DNA from: Bradyrhizobium tropiciagri
Lineage (GTDB): Bacteria > Pseudomonadota > Alphaproteobacteria > Rhizobiales > Xanthobacteraceae
NCBI RefSeq assembly: GCF_001189845.1
Contig: NZ_LFLZ01000030.1
Location: forward strand, 37,644 to 101,643
Direction: 5' to 3'
Length of the DNA: 64,000 bases
Below are positions 18,571-27,788 of this stretch, piece after piece. The position numbers and the translations under genes were made by a program. Each line of letters starts with the position of its first letter. Position 1 is the first letter of the stretch. The notes beneath the pieces are model-generated. The model saw only the letters and a program-made list of their open reading frames with translations, had not been told where the DNA came from and did not search any database.

Positions 18571-19371
18571 ATGTACGGTCGAATTAACAATTGGTCGGAT
18601 GTTCCATCCGATGATGAATATCATCGCGCAAGCTCCCCGGAGCGCGGGAATGCCGACGACTTCGCGGACGCATTTTCTAGAATGCGATTGCAGGATTCCG
18701 ACGCCAGCTCATCCTCGGGTCCAAGTTACTACAACAATCCAAGACCTCCTATTATCGAGATCAACCAAGAGAGATTCCGGCGAGAGATGAGGACTTTTCA
18801 TGGCGCAGAAATCGATCATATCGCCAACAATCCACAGGAATACTCACAATTTGTATCCGAAAGGGCTAGGCGCACGGCGGACGTCGCTAGGGATTATGGC
18901 ATCCGAAGAGATTCGGACGCCGCCCGATATTACAGCTACCAACTCGGAAATAGGAGCGTCGGTCTCCAAAGAACGGAAGGCGGATTTCCTATGACTGACT
19001 TCAACAGCCAAGGCTGGCGAGAACAGTTTCCCGGTCGAACTGACGTCACGTCCATCGTGGATTTCCAGGTTGCTCATCCGCTCGTTTCGAATGCCGGCGA
19101 TATTCTGCTCGAGCATCAACTTGGGCGAGACGGCGAACGGCCTCTGGTGAACTGGCGTCCTGCGAATGACGAAGCGAGAACCCGTGCAGAACAAATGGGC
19201 TTCGTCCATGTGGACCGAGACGATATGGTACTTGACCCAACCCGGTCCGGACCCTGGAGCTACAGGGATGGTGAATGGCGGCGTGATACCCAGCATTCGA
19301 CGTATCTCTCCAAATACGCCAGCGATCCTGAATCTTCGTCAGCGTCCGACTCGGATGGAGACTTTATGTGA
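18571..19371 (+). CDS. nopP: NopP-like type III secreted effector
   Basis: The 266-residue protein starts MYGRINNWSDVPSDDEYHR, is rich in Ser, Asn and Asp in its first 55 residues, and ends in a Ser/Asp run SSSASDSDGDFM. It has no membrane segments or sec signal. A soluble, Ser-rich N-terminus preceded by a tts box fits a type III effector. The MY-RI start, FADAF-MRL block and length of about 270 suggest NopP, a phosphorylated effector of NGR234 and Bradyrhizobium that determines compatibility with Rj2 soybean; I assign this from memory of the family. ATG 18571 is chosen over GTG 18562 because GGAG lies 10 bases upstream and the second copy (27450) starts the same way. No catalytic motif is visible. 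IS remnants flank it on both sides. Confidence 0.7.
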   Translation: MYGRINNWSDVPSDDEYHRASSPERGNADDFADAFSRMRLQDSDASSSSGPSYYNNPRPPIIEINQERFRREMRTFHGAEIDHIANNPQEYSQFVSERARRTADVARDYGIRRDSDAARYYSYQLGNRSVGLQRTEGGFPMTDFNSQGWREQFPGRTDVTSIVDFQVAHPLVSNAGDILLEHQLGRDGERPLVNWRPANDEARTRAEQMGFVHVDRDDMVLDPTRSGPWSYRDGEWRRDTQHSTYLSKYASDPESSSASDSDGDFM

Positions 19372-19494
19372 CGTGAGATCTACACCAATCCATGAACGAG
19401 GTGGAGCTCGGAGCGCAGACCAACCGACATCTGCGGCTTACGATCAAGACCTAGGATCGAACCCGTGTAGCGTTATGATATCGCTGCGTGAAGG

Positions 19495-19612
19495 TTAGGC
19501 AGCTTGCTGATCGGTGGGCTCGTCGGCTTGGTGCGGGAGCTTCCATTCCCAGGGCAGCAATTCGTGCAGACGCGAAGCGGGAAGGTCGGCGATAGCTCGG
19601 ACTGCAAGCGTG
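19495..19612 (-). pseudogene. C-terminal fragment of an IS66 TnpC transposase
   Basis: The minus frame reads AIADLPASRLHELLPWEWKLP and ends at a TAA at 19495-19497. LHELLPWEWK is the usual end of IS66 transposases. Only about 35 residues remain. It is oriented opposite to the larger IS66 gene that begins at 19708, so it comes from a different copy. Confidence 0.6.
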
Positions 19613-19707
19613 TGCCGATGCGACCTGTGGATCAGCCGGTACGAGCTGGTTGATCATTCTCGAGAGGCGTTCGTCACTCATGCGGAGTTGTTGTAGAATT
19701 ACTCTGC

Positions 19708-20680
19708 ATGAGTGATTTGCCTTCCGATCCAGCATTGCTCCGACAAACCGTGATGGCGCTATCGTCACGGCTTGCAGCGTTGTCGGAGGAATGCAGCACG
19801 CTGGCGACCGAGCGTGATGCAGCGATCGCTCACCGCGACGCTGTGATCCAGGAGAACGACAAGCTCCTGATGATCCTGTCCCAGTACAAGCGCGCGATCT
19901 TCGGTGCGCGCTCCGAGACACTGGATATCGGACAGCTGTCTCTCTTCACCATCAGCGCGCAGGCGGCTCGTGCCGCCGCCAACGACGATGTGATTGGAGG
20001 CAGGCTGCCTGACGGAGCGGAGGGCCGTGGAAAGCGACCGGCGCGACGCAACCGCGGGAGCCTCCGGAGCATATGCCGCGCATCAACGCCGTGATCGATA
20101 TCGAGAGCCACGGCTGCCCCTGCTGCGGCGAGCAGCTGCACAAGGTCGCGGAGACCGTCAAGCCTTCGACGTCATTCCGATGCAGTACCGGATCAAGCGC
20201 ATCGTGCGTCCGCGGTGCGGCTGCCGGGGCTGCCGCCAGGGTGTGGTACAGGCACCCGCGTCGGCCCAGGCGATCGACGGTGGAATGGTGAAGGAAGCCT
20301 TGCTGACCCACGTCGCGGTGATGAAATATGGCTACCAGCTGCCGTTGTATCGCCAGGAACAGATGTTTGCCGCCCAAGGCATCACGCTCGACCGGCAAAC
20401 ACTGGCCTCGTGGATGGACCGCCTCGCCTGGTGGCTGAAGCCGCTTCACGCGCTGTTGCACCACGCGGTGATGTCCTACCCGCGGCTGTTCGCCGCTGCC
20501 AGTCCTCGATCCCGGCCGTGGCAGAACCAAAGTCTGCCAGTTCTGGGCGATCGCCACCGATGACCGCCCATGGGGCGGCCCGGCGCCGCCGGCGGTGATC
20601 CACGTGTTCGCCGAGGATCGTAAGGCGATCCGCGCCAAGCGGCTGTTCGGGGAGTACCGCGGCATCCTGCAGGTCGATGT
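19708..20680 (+). pseudogene. IS66-family TnpC transposase, 5' part, frameshifted and interrupted
   Basis: The gene starts MSDLPSDPALLRQTVMALSS and carries the leucine-zipper-like helix and the YKRAIFGARSETLD block of IS66 TnpC. After about residue 105 the reading frame shifts. The zinc-binding part (GCPCCGEQLHKVAETVKP, CGCRGCRQGVVQAP), the HVAVMKYGYQLPLYRQEQMF block and LASWMDRLAWWL follow in another frame. A further shift leads to VCQFWAIATDDRPWGG and IRAKRLFGEYRGILQVD. At about 20680, just before the GYAAYKG motif, the gene is cut by an IS110-type element and resumes at 23226. Inactive. Confidence 0.8.
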
Positions 20681-21780
20681 GTGTGGACGCCCCAGTGAAT
20701 GCAAGCAAAATATAACTTCGGAACAGGCATGTGGTCGGGTGCTGACGTGTGTCCGGCCTCGTAATGCGACCTCGACACGTCGCGGGCCCTTATGGAATGC
20801 GTGGATTGGATCCAATTCGGCTACGCGTGCTCGCTGGCACTCATCGACCTGTTGATTCTTCCAATCCCAGTCCCTGACCGATTGCCCATAACCCTCCGTC
20901 AGACCTTACCACATTCCCGACGTCTCTCGGCTTCTGGCCTTGCGTTAAGCAACGCCAGACGCTGGAGCCTGGTAAGCGCCACCGCGGACCATCAAGGCCC
21001 AGGCGATGCGCGCCATTTTGTTCGCTAGAGCGACCGCGATTAGCTTTGGAGGCTTCTTCGAGAGCATTCTTGCCAGCCAGGATCCTGCTGGCGATCCATA
21101 GCGTCTTGCCCATCGCACAACGGCGGTCGCACCAAGCACAAGGAAGCGTCGCAGATCTCGCCGGCCCATCCTGGAGATCTTGCCGAGCCTATCCTTGCCT
21201 CCGGAAGAATTCTGCTTAGGCGAGAGACCAATCCAGGCCGCAAAATCGCGCCCCTTCGAGAAGGTCTCCGCCGACGGCGATAACGCCTCTATCGTTGTAG
21301 CGCAGATTGCGCCGATTCCCGGAATGGTCATCAAGCGAGAGGCGACTTCGTCCTGTCTCGCGCGCACCCGTAGTCCCTTCTCCAGCTCTGCTATCTGCTC
21401 CGACAGGAATTTCACATGCGTCAAGAGATTCTGGCAAAGGCTGCGGGCTAGATCGGGCAGGTCCGGATATGTTGCAAGGAGCTCATCCAATCGGGGGATA
21501 TGTCTCACGCCCTGAGCCACGATCAAACCGAATTCCGCAAGATGTCCGCGCAAAGCATTGATCGCCTTGTGCGCTGTCGAACTAAGAGATCACGAACCTT
21601 AAACGCTATTGAGGAGCCTTGCTTCTCGGCGCTCTTAACGCCGACAAAGCGCATCGTTGGTCGGGACGCGGCTTCGGCGATCGCTTCGGCATCCGCCGCA
21701 TCGTTCTTCTGACGCTTAACGAAGGGCTTCACGTACGAGGGATGGATCAACCGGATACCAATCTCCCATCCCCAATAATG

Positions 21781-22973
21781 CAGGGGAATCGCATGTGGGA
21801 TTCAGCAAGTAGTTGCCAAATCGGCAGAAAGCGATTCTGAAGGTGGCTCCTGATCTGGAAGGAGCCGGCGATGCAGCGATTTGCGGAATGCTTTTCCGAG
21901 TTGCCAGACCCCCGGGCCGACAACGCACTGCATGACCTGACGGAGATATTGTTTATCTCGCTGATGGCGACGCTGTGCGGGGCGACCAGTTGCACCGACA
22001 TGGCGCTGTTTGCCCGGATGAAGGCCTATCTTTGGCAAGATGTGCTGGAGCTGAAGAACGGCCTGCCGAGCCACGACACGTTCAGTCGGGTGTTCCGGAT
22101 GCTCGATCCAAAGGCGTTTGAGGCTGCGTTCCGGCAGTTTATGAAGGCCTTTGCTCAAGGTGCGAAGATCAAACGGCCGCGCGGAGTGATCGCGCTCGAC
22201 GGCAAGGCATTGCGACGCGGCTACGAGCGCGGCAAGAGCCATATGCCGCCGGTGATGGTGACGGCCTGGGCGGCGCAGACGCGCATGGCGCTCGCCAATG
22301 TCCTGGCGCCGAACAACAACGAAGTGGACGGCGCCCTGCAGTTGCTGGAGCTTCTGCAACTCAAGGGCTGCGTGGTCACGGCCGACGCCCTGCATTGCCA
22401 CCGCGGGATGGCCGAAGCGATTGTGGAGCGGGGCGGCGACTATGTGCTGGCGGTGAAGGAGAACCAGTCCGCTCTGCTGGAGGATGCCAAAGCCGCGATC
22501 CGTGCCGCCAAACGCAAGGGCAAGACATCGCTCACCACCACCGATGCGGAGCATGGACGCAACGAGAAGCGCGTCGCGCTCGTTGCCCCGGTTCCAGGCA
22601 TGGCCAAGAAGCACAACTTCCCAGGCCTCAAAGCTGTCGCCCGCATCACCAGCAAGCGGGGCAAGGACGACACGGTCGAGCGCTACTTCCTGATGAGCCG
22701 CCCCTACAGCCGCAAAGACGTCTTGCGTATCGTCCGAACCCACTGGTCCATCGAAAACAGCCTGCATTGGCCGCTCGACGTCACCCTCGACGAAGACCTC
22801 GCCCGCAATCGCAAAGACAACGGACCAGCCAATCTGGCCGTGCTCAGACGCCTGGCCCTCAACGTCGCCCGAGCCAACCCCGAGACAGCGGTCTCCCTGC
22901 GTGGCAAGCTCAAGCGCGCCGGTTGGAACGATGCCTTCCTCTTCGAACTCCTCGGCCACATGCGATAGCCCTG
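21781..22973 (+). mobile_element. Complete ISAs1-family insertion sequence, 1193 bp
   Basis: The left end CAGGGGAATCGCATGTGG (21781-21798) and the complement of the right end CAGGGCTATCGCATGTGG (22956-22973) form 18-bp terminal inverted repeats with two mismatches. The element is bordered by a 10-bp direct repeat and carries one full-length transposase gene with no visible defect. It appears to be the youngest and only potentially active element in the cluster. Confidence 0.92.
21871..22968 (+). CDS. ISAs1-family transposase (DDE)
   Basis: The intact 365-residue transposase starts MQRFAECFSELPDPRADNALH, carries the H-repeat-type N-terminal domain (DLTEILFISLMATLCGATSC, GLPSHDTFSRVFRMLD) and a DDE catalytic core (GVIALDGKALRRGYERG with the first Asp, VTADALHCHRGMAEAI with the second, and THWSIENSLHWPLDVTLDEDL carrying the final Glu). 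Length is normal for the family. The stop lies 5 bases inside the right inverted repeat boundary. Promoter elements were not evident. It catalyses movement of the surrounding 1193-bp element. Confidence 0.93.
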   Translation: MQRFAECFSELPDPRADNALHDLTEILFISLMATLCGATSCTDMALFARMKAYLWQDVLELKNGLPSHDTFSRVFRMLDPKAFEAAFRQFMKAFAQGAKIKRPRGVIALDGKALRRGYERGKSHMPPVMVTAWAAQTRMALANVLAPNNNEVDGALQLLELLQLKGCVVTADALHCHRGMAEAIVERGGDYVLAVKENQSALLEDAKAAIRAAKRKGKTSLTTTDAEHGRNEKRVALVAPVPGMAKKHNFPGLKAVARITSKRGKDDTVERYFLMSRPYSRKDVLRIVRTHWSIENSLHWPLDVTLDEDLARNRKDNGPANLAVLRRLALNVARANPETAVSLRGKLKRAGWNDAFLFELLGHMR

Positions 22974-23225
22974 CCCAATAATGGGCGCTGGCGCAGGCCT
23001 CCATCGCGACCACACACCTCGGCAACCTCGCGAAAAACTCGAGCAATCTGCTGCGGTTGAGTTTCTTACGCAGAACGGTCTTCCCATCTCGCCCAGCTCC
23101 GTGGACCTGGAACACGTTCTTAGCCAAATCCAAACCAATGATGCTAACCTCGTCCACGGACGTCCTCCTTACCGGGTTTAAACACCCACATCTTGGCACA
23201 ATCGATGCCGTCGGGGGCGTCCACT

Positions 23226-23994
23226 CCATCGGCTATGCCGCCTACAAGGGCCTGATCAAGAGCGGCAGCCGTCTGATGCAGCTGGCGTTCTGCTTCGCGC
23301 ATGCGCGGCGGAGTTCTGGGACGTTGACGTCGCGACGAAGTCGCCGATTGCTGCGGAAGCGCTGCAGCGGATCGCGATGTTCTACGCCGTTGAGGATCGC
23401 ATTCGCGGTTTGCCGGCGACGCAACGAGTTGCGGTGCGACAATCCGACACCAGACCGCTGATCGAGGACTTCAAGCCCCGGCTCGAAGCGCGACTGCTGG
23501 AAGTCTCGAAGAAATCCGGCCTTGGCAAGGCGATCCGCTACACCCTCAATCATTGGGAAGGCCTGACGCGATTCATCGATGATGGGCGCATCCAGATTGA
23601 CAGCAATACGGTCGAGCGCAGCATCAAGCCGATCGGGTTGGGAAAGAAAAACTATCTGTTCGCCGGTAGTGAAGGCGGGGCCGAGACGTGGGCCATTCTC
23701 GCGTCGCTCATCAACACGGCAAAACTTCACGACATCGACCCGCGGCACTATCTTAGTGACGTTCTCGAGCGCATCGTCTCCGGACGCACCAAGATCAATC
23801 AGCTGAACACGCTGTTGCCGTGGCATTGGAAAGCCGCGCGCGACGGTTCCGAGGCAAAGATCGCCGCTCGATCAGTTCGACGGCAAGGCGTCGGGAACTT
23901 CCTGCGCATCGCTGGCGTCGTCGTAAATCTCTTGCAGCGCACCCTCAAGCTCTGTGAACTCCGGCAGCAGGACCCGATCAACGAAGCCCCGTGA
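23226..23994 (+). pseudogene. IS66-family TnpC transposase, 3' part
   Basis: The sequence continues the gene interrupted at 20680: GYAAYKGLIKSGSRLMQLAFCFAHARR holds the second catalytic Asp region. After a frameshift near 23310 it reads IAMFYAVEDRIRGLPATQR, GLGKAIRYTLNHWEGLTRF and IDSNTVERSIKPIGLGKKNYLFAGS, which carries the final Glu of the DDE triad. It then reads DIDPRHYLSDVLERI and NQLNTLLPWHWK, the standard IS66 end. A tail of about 55 residues follows, antisense to a separate small ORF. Confidence 0.82.
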
Positions 23995-24263
23995 CGCACG
24001 GACCATCACCGTGTTGCGTCGCTGCCGGCGATAACGAAACGGCCGCAGCCCATATCGGCGGCAAAGCGCCAGAAACAAGTGCCGAGACCACTGGTCGGGA
24101 AGTGAGAATTGCTGTTCGATCGGTGGATCGTGGCGAGCAAGTTCCTCGACCCGGGCCCGCACCCGCTGCAGTGCTGCTTCCGCTGCAAGGCGCTCACCAG
24201 CAGTTCCGGCACCCACGCCTCGATCTTCCGAAGCTTCTCGCGCAGCTGCGACTCGCTGGTCAT
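23872..24263 (-). pseudogene. IS-associated conserved rhizobial protein, frameshifted
   Basis: From ATG 24263 the frame reads MTSESQLREKLRKIEA. A frameshift near 24212 moves the continuation AGTAGERLAAEAALQRVRARVEELARHDPP into another frame, followed by EQQFSLPDQWSRHLFLALCRRYGLRPF and RYRRQRRNTVMVRAS, ending at 23872. I recognise this as a small hypothetical protein often seen beside IS66-type elements in rhizobia; its function is unknown. The last 120 bases are antisense to the tail of tnpC. Confidence 0.55.
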
Positions 24264-25051
24264 TCTGATCCCCGTTGCCCGCTCCGAACCGGGATCCACC
24301 CATCATCGCGCGCCGGCGGCGTCAATCATCCCGACCGTGCTATCCAGAGCATTCCGCGCAGGTCAAGCCCAGGAACCGGTGATCCTCTCGTGACGCTTAC
24401 TGAGCATGCGCTTCGACCCGTCGGGATTGCCTAGGATTAACGCCCCAGTGTCTCCGTTGAATCCCTGCGTAGCGGCGGCCCCTTCGATCCGACTTAGGTT
24501 TCACGCGCCCTGCGGTCCGCCCACCTGCCCGCGTCATCAAAGGATTGTTTGAAACCGGACATTCCCGCGCAGCGTATTGAAGGCCTCGGATCAGGTGCGG
24601 GCGGCTGGTCGCGACGAAAGGAGCGGTATTCCGGCTGTATCTGCGGCCGGCGAGGATCGTGGGCGATTATCTGCCCGGGGACGGCCGATCGGTTCGTATA
24701 CCAGGATCGACCCAGCGCTGCGGCGATGCGGGATTCAGCTCGACTGGTAAATCCGGTTGGTTGGGCGGACCAACGGACGCTTATCGCAGAGCCGCAGATC
24801 GGATCGACCAGAAGAACAGCCCTCATTCTCGGCATGGGAATTGCTGGCCCGCTCCTCGAACGAGCCGCTGCCCGCACATGTCTGGTCGTACGACGCCGCA
24901 GGAGAACCCTCTCCATTTCTGTCACTGCAACGCTCGCTTCGGGAATAGGATTGTGCAGCCGCAAACCTCAGGGCCGCAACCCCAGCAACGCAATCATGGT
25001 GAGTTGGCTTGCCTTGCTAGGCGTCCTTCCGACCCACCAGGGAGGAACGAA
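24264..25051. other. Gap before the GH127 gene; possible decayed gene
   Basis: About 790 bases. Three overlapping open frames run through it, none with a recognisable family. The plus frame continuous with GH127 upstream of 25052 is not supported as protein, because it lacks any GH127 similarity and a strong ribosome site marks ATG 25052. No tts box or sigma-54 site was seen. Confidence 0.45.
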
Positions 25052-27016
25052 ATGAGTGAGCGGAATGTGGCCGAAATCGATCTTCACAACCTACACGTTT
25101 TGGATCCGCTGATTGGGAAATGTCAGCAGTTGGTAAGGGAAGTGGCAATTCCCTACCAATGGGAGGTGCTGAACGATCGCAATCCCGAGGCGATACCGAG
25201 CCACGCGGTGGAGAACTTCCGCATCGCCGCAGGAGATGCGAGAGGAGAGTTCCATGGAACGGTTTTTCAGGACAGTGACGTCGCAAAATGGCTAGAGGCG
25301 GTTGCTTGGTCACTATGCCAGGCACCCAATCCAGAGCTGGAGAAGGCTGCCGACGAGCTGATTGAATTGATTGCGACCGCCCAATGTGGCGATGGCTATC
25401 TTAACACCTATTTCATACTGAACGCGCCTGGGGAGCGCTGGAGCAACCTAGCGGAGTGCCACGAGCTTTACTGCGCTGGCCATTTGATTGAAGCGGGTGT
25501 CGCTTTCTTTCAGGCGACTGGCAAACGGCGATTGCTCGAGGTTGGTTGCAGACTTGCTGACCACGTCGACACGGTTTTCGGCCCGGAACGCGATCAGCTA
25601 CAGGGCTACGATGGCCACCCGGAAATTGAACTTGCGTTGGCGCGCCTCTACGAAGTGACGCATGAGCAGCGATATCTCACGCTAGCCAATTTTTTCGTGG
25701 AGCAACGCGGCTCGGAGCCACACTTTTACGACATTGAGTACGAGAACCGCCGGCAATCCTGTGCCACAGAATCAGGCGGCCTGCCCTGGATGTTAAAAAA
25801 CAAAGCATATAGCCAAGCGCATTTGCCACTTTCCAAGCAGCGGACTGCCACCGGCCATGCGGTTCGCTTTGTATACCTCATGACTGGGGTAGCGCATCTT
25901 GCGCGTCTGCGTCAGAACGATCAGCAACGTCAGACTTGCCTACGGCTGTGGCAAAACATGGTGCGGCGCCAGATCTATATCATCGGAGCCATCGGCTCGC
26001 AAAGCGCGGGCGAAGCGTTTAGCTGCGATTACGATCTGCCGAACGATACGGCGTACGCGGAAAGTTGCGCGTCCATTGGCCTAATGATGTTCGCGCGTCG
26101 TATGCTGGAGATGGAGCTGGATGGTCAATATGCCGACGTGATGGAGCGCGCGCTCTACAATACCGTTCTCGGCAGTATCGCGTTCGACGGTCGTCATTAT
26201 TTCTATGTTAACCCGCTCGAAATGCATCCCAAAACGCTGAGGTCCAATGACATTTATCATCATGTCTCGCCGGTGCGAAGGCCCTGGTTTGGCTGCGCGT
26301 GCTGTCCACCGAACATCGCACGGCTTTTCGCATCGATTGGTCATTATATCTATACGCTCCGCGCCGATGCGCTCTATGTAAATCTCTACGTCGGCAACAG
26401 GGTGGAAATGCCGGTCGGCGGGGCTAAGCTGCGACTGCTCATGAACGGCAACTATCCCTGGAAAGATGAGGTGGAGATCGCCGTCGAATCCGCACTGCCA
26501 ATTTCTCACACGCTCGCTCTGCGCCTACCACAATGGTGCAGCGCGCCGGCGGCGAGCCTGAACGGAGAACGTATCAATTGCGAGCCGCGAAATGGCTATT
26601 TGCACATTCACCGGACATGGAGGCAGGGAGATCGCGTCAAACTATTGCTGCCGATGCAAGTGCGTCGCGTCTACGGCCATCCGCAAGTTCGCAATTTGGC
26701 CGGCAAGGTGGCCATAGAGCGTGGCCCGTTAGTTTATTGCCTTGAGGAAGTCGACAACGGGACCGAGTTACACAACGTTTGGCTTCATGCAGACAGCCAG
26801 TTTTCGCTTGTCGACGGAACTGGTCTCTTCAAGGGCAAGATTTTGCTGCAGGCTGACGGAGTGCGCTTGCAACACACGCAATCCGAAGAAGCAGCACTTT
26901 ATCACTACGACAAGGTGCCTGGACAGCTAGAACCGCAGCGGTTGACATTCATCCCGTGGTTCAGCTGGGCTAACCGCGGCGAAGGCGAAATGCGGATTTG
27001 GATAAATGAGCGCTGA
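25052..27016 (+). CDS. Glycoside hydrolase family 127 (beta-L-arabinofuranosidase-like)
   Basis: The 654-residue protein matches GH127 enzymes such as HypBA1, which release L-arabinose from beta-1,2-linked arabinofuranosides on plant hydroxyproline-rich glycoproteins. The zinc/thiolate active site is visible: the E-x-C motif in TAYAESCASIG (about residue 345) and the paired cysteines in WFGCACCPPNIARL (about residue 425), one being the nucleophile. The (alpha/alpha)6 barrel landmarks DGYLNTYF, ECHELYCAGHLIEAGVAF and YDGHPEIELALARLYEVT precede them, and beta-sandwich domains follow. The start at ATG 25052 has GGAGGAA 6 bases upstream. There is no signal peptide, so it probably works in the cytoplasm on imported sugars. 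It lies between the two nopP-like loci, with no arabinose catabolic genes nearby. Confidence 0.9.
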   Translation: MSERNVAEIDLHNLHVLDPLIGKCQQLVREVAIPYQWEVLNDRNPEAIPSHAVENFRIAAGDARGEFHGTVFQDSDVAKWLEAVAWSLCQAPNPELEKAADELIELIATAQCGDGYLNTYFILNAPGERWSNLAECHELYCAGHLIEAGVAFFQATGKRRLLEVGCRLADHVDTVFGPERDQLQGYDGHPEIELALARLYEVTHEQRYLTLANFFVEQRGSEPHFYDIEYENRRQSCATESGGLPWMLKNKAYSQAHLPLSKQRTATGHAVRFVYLMTGVAHLARLRQNDQQRQTCLRLWQNMVRRQIYIIGAIGSQSAGEAFSCDYDLPNDTAYAESCASIGLMMFARRMLEMELDGQYADVMERALYNTVLGSIAFDGRHYFYVNPLEMHPKTLRSNDIYHHVSPVRRPWFGCACCPPNIARLFASIGHYIYTLRADALYVNLYVGNRVEMPVGGAKLRLLMNGNYPWKDEVEIAVESALPISHTLALRLPQWCSAPAASLNGERINCEPRNGYLHIHRTWRQGDRVKLLLPMQVRRVYGHPQVRNLAGKVAIERGPLVYCLEEVDNGTELHNVWLHADSQFSLVDGTGLFKGKILLQADGVRLQHTQSEEAALYHYDKVPGQLEPQRLTFIPWFSWANRGEGEMRIWINER

Positions 27017-27350
27017 CGCTGACAAAGGGCGCGCTTCCACGAGCCGCAGTTAGATAGGCGATATCGCCGGTCAAAGCCTGGACATCGTCAATCTATTTAA
27101 GACGACCCGCTTACGACCTGCACTGAACCATCGAAACGAAGAACAGGATATGAGGCGGTGCGGTGGGAGTTTTGGAAAGCCAACGATCCGCTTGGAGTCA
27201 GCAGGCCAACATCGAACGATCCAATTGTTCGTGAAGAGGCATTCTGGGACTTGCTCGCGGCCTCATCAAACCTACTGACTGCCAATGGCTTGAGCGTGCG
27301 CCGTGCTCGTTTGGAAGCAAGCACGGTGAAGTACGATTAGCGGGATCCAC
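27017..27350. other. Gap after GH127
   Basis: About 330 bases. A 60-codon plus frame (27158-27340) has no recognisable motif and ends just before the tts box. It could be the tail of a lost gene, but I cannot support a call. Confidence 0.35.
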
Positions 27351-27382
27351 GCCAGGTTTTCGTAAGCCAGGCTGCCTATCAG
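27351..27382 (+). promoter_or_regulatory. tts box upstream of the broken nopP-like copy
   Basis: GCCAGGTTTTCGTAAGC at 27351-27367 fits the tts-box core (GTCAGCTTnTCGAAAGC) with three mismatches and is followed by CAGGCTGCCTATCAG. That 3' half is almost the same as in the 18483 site. It lies 67 bases before the ATG at 27450, so the promoter was duplicated or retained together with the gene. Confidence 0.7.
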
Positions 27383-27449
27383 CTCCACACAGCCTAACAG
27401 GCCTTTGACCAAGTGCAGAAATCTATGCCCGACGGGAGCACCAATCGCC

Positions 27450-27788
27450 ATGTATAATCGTATCAACGGCTCACACTACTACCAATCACCTCCCTTTGCC
27501 GAAGCTGACGAGTAAGCGGATGCAAACAGCTTTGCGGATGCGTTCACCAACATGCGGTTGGGCGAATCTGGGTCAAGCGGCAGCTCATCATCAGCAACAA
27601 GACCGTATTGCTTCTGGATTAGCCGGACGCAAATTGAGCAATGGCCTTTCGCCGTCCATTCGGAGCTGGTGCTCAAGCAAGATATCGCCGGCGGCCGGTA
27701 CCTTTCAAAAGCTGACGATAGTGACGGTAGCGATGACGAGAACGCAGTAAGCTCGTCAACGTACGACTACGAGGACGATTTCATGTGA
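27450..27788 (+). pseudogene. Second nopP-like effector gene, with in-frame stop and internal deletion
   Basis: ATG 27450 opens MYNRINGSHYYQSPPFAEADE, then a TAA at 27513 in the same frame. It continues NSFADAFTNMRLGESGSSGSSSS and ends YLSKADDSDGSDDE and TYDYEDDFM. These blocks match the start (MYGRINN), the FADAFSRMRL block, YLSK and the acidic DFM end of the 18571 gene. About 150 residues of the middle are missing or unrecognisable. Reading frame is kept throughout apart from the single stop, so the decay may be recent. Translation would yield only 21 residues. I infer a decayed nopP paralogue. Confidence 0.7.

Larger units (their letters stand above)
21771..22983. repeat. 10-bp target-site duplication CCCAATAATG flanking ISAs1
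   Basis: CCCAATAATG occurs at 21771-21780 and again at 22974-22983, directly abutting the two ends of the ISAs1 element. Deleting the element and one copy restores the HYWG reading frame of the surrounding IS110 transposase. This fixes the boundaries to the base and shows the insertion order. Confidence 0.9.
20945..23157 (-). pseudogene. IS110/IS1111 transposase (RuvC-like DEDD), split by ISAs1 and frameshifted
   Basis: The N-terminal part (from GTG 23157) reads VDEVSIIGLDLAKNVFQVHG with the first catalytic Asp of the DEDD domain, and then VVAMEACASAHYW with the Glu. ISAs1 then interrupts the gene. Beyond it the frame resumes at YVKPFVKRQKNDAADAEAIAEAA, which holds the last two catalytic Asp residues. 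A frameshift near 21555 precedes LRGHLAEFGLIVAQG and the C-terminal Tnp_20 domain (IPGIGAICATTIEAL, FAAWIGLSPKQNSSGG), which ends at 20945. Two disruptions make it non-functional. Confidence 0.8.
20681..23225 (-). mobile_element. IS110-family element (IS1111-like) inserted in IS66 tnpC, itself interrupted by ISAs1
   Basis: The insert is bounded by GTGGACGCCCC (20682-20692) and its complement GGGGCGTCCAC (about 23207-23217), an 11-bp inverted repeat, and it splits the IS66 tnpC reading frame between ILQVD and GYAAYKG. Removing the nested ISAs1 copy leaves about 1.34 kb. The transposase is on the minus strand. About 260 bases lie between its stop (20945) and the 20.68 kb end, whereas the 5' flank is only about 60 bases. 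Inverted repeats plus a long 3' end are features of the IS1111 subgroup. The outer boundaries are accurate to a few bases only. Confidence 0.65.

Noticed and set aside
21802..23229. 475-codon minus-strand open frame spanning the ISAs1 element
   Set aside because: Only the first 85 residues are real (IS110 transposase N-terminus). The rest is antisense to the ISAs1 transposase and begins exactly at the insertion point.
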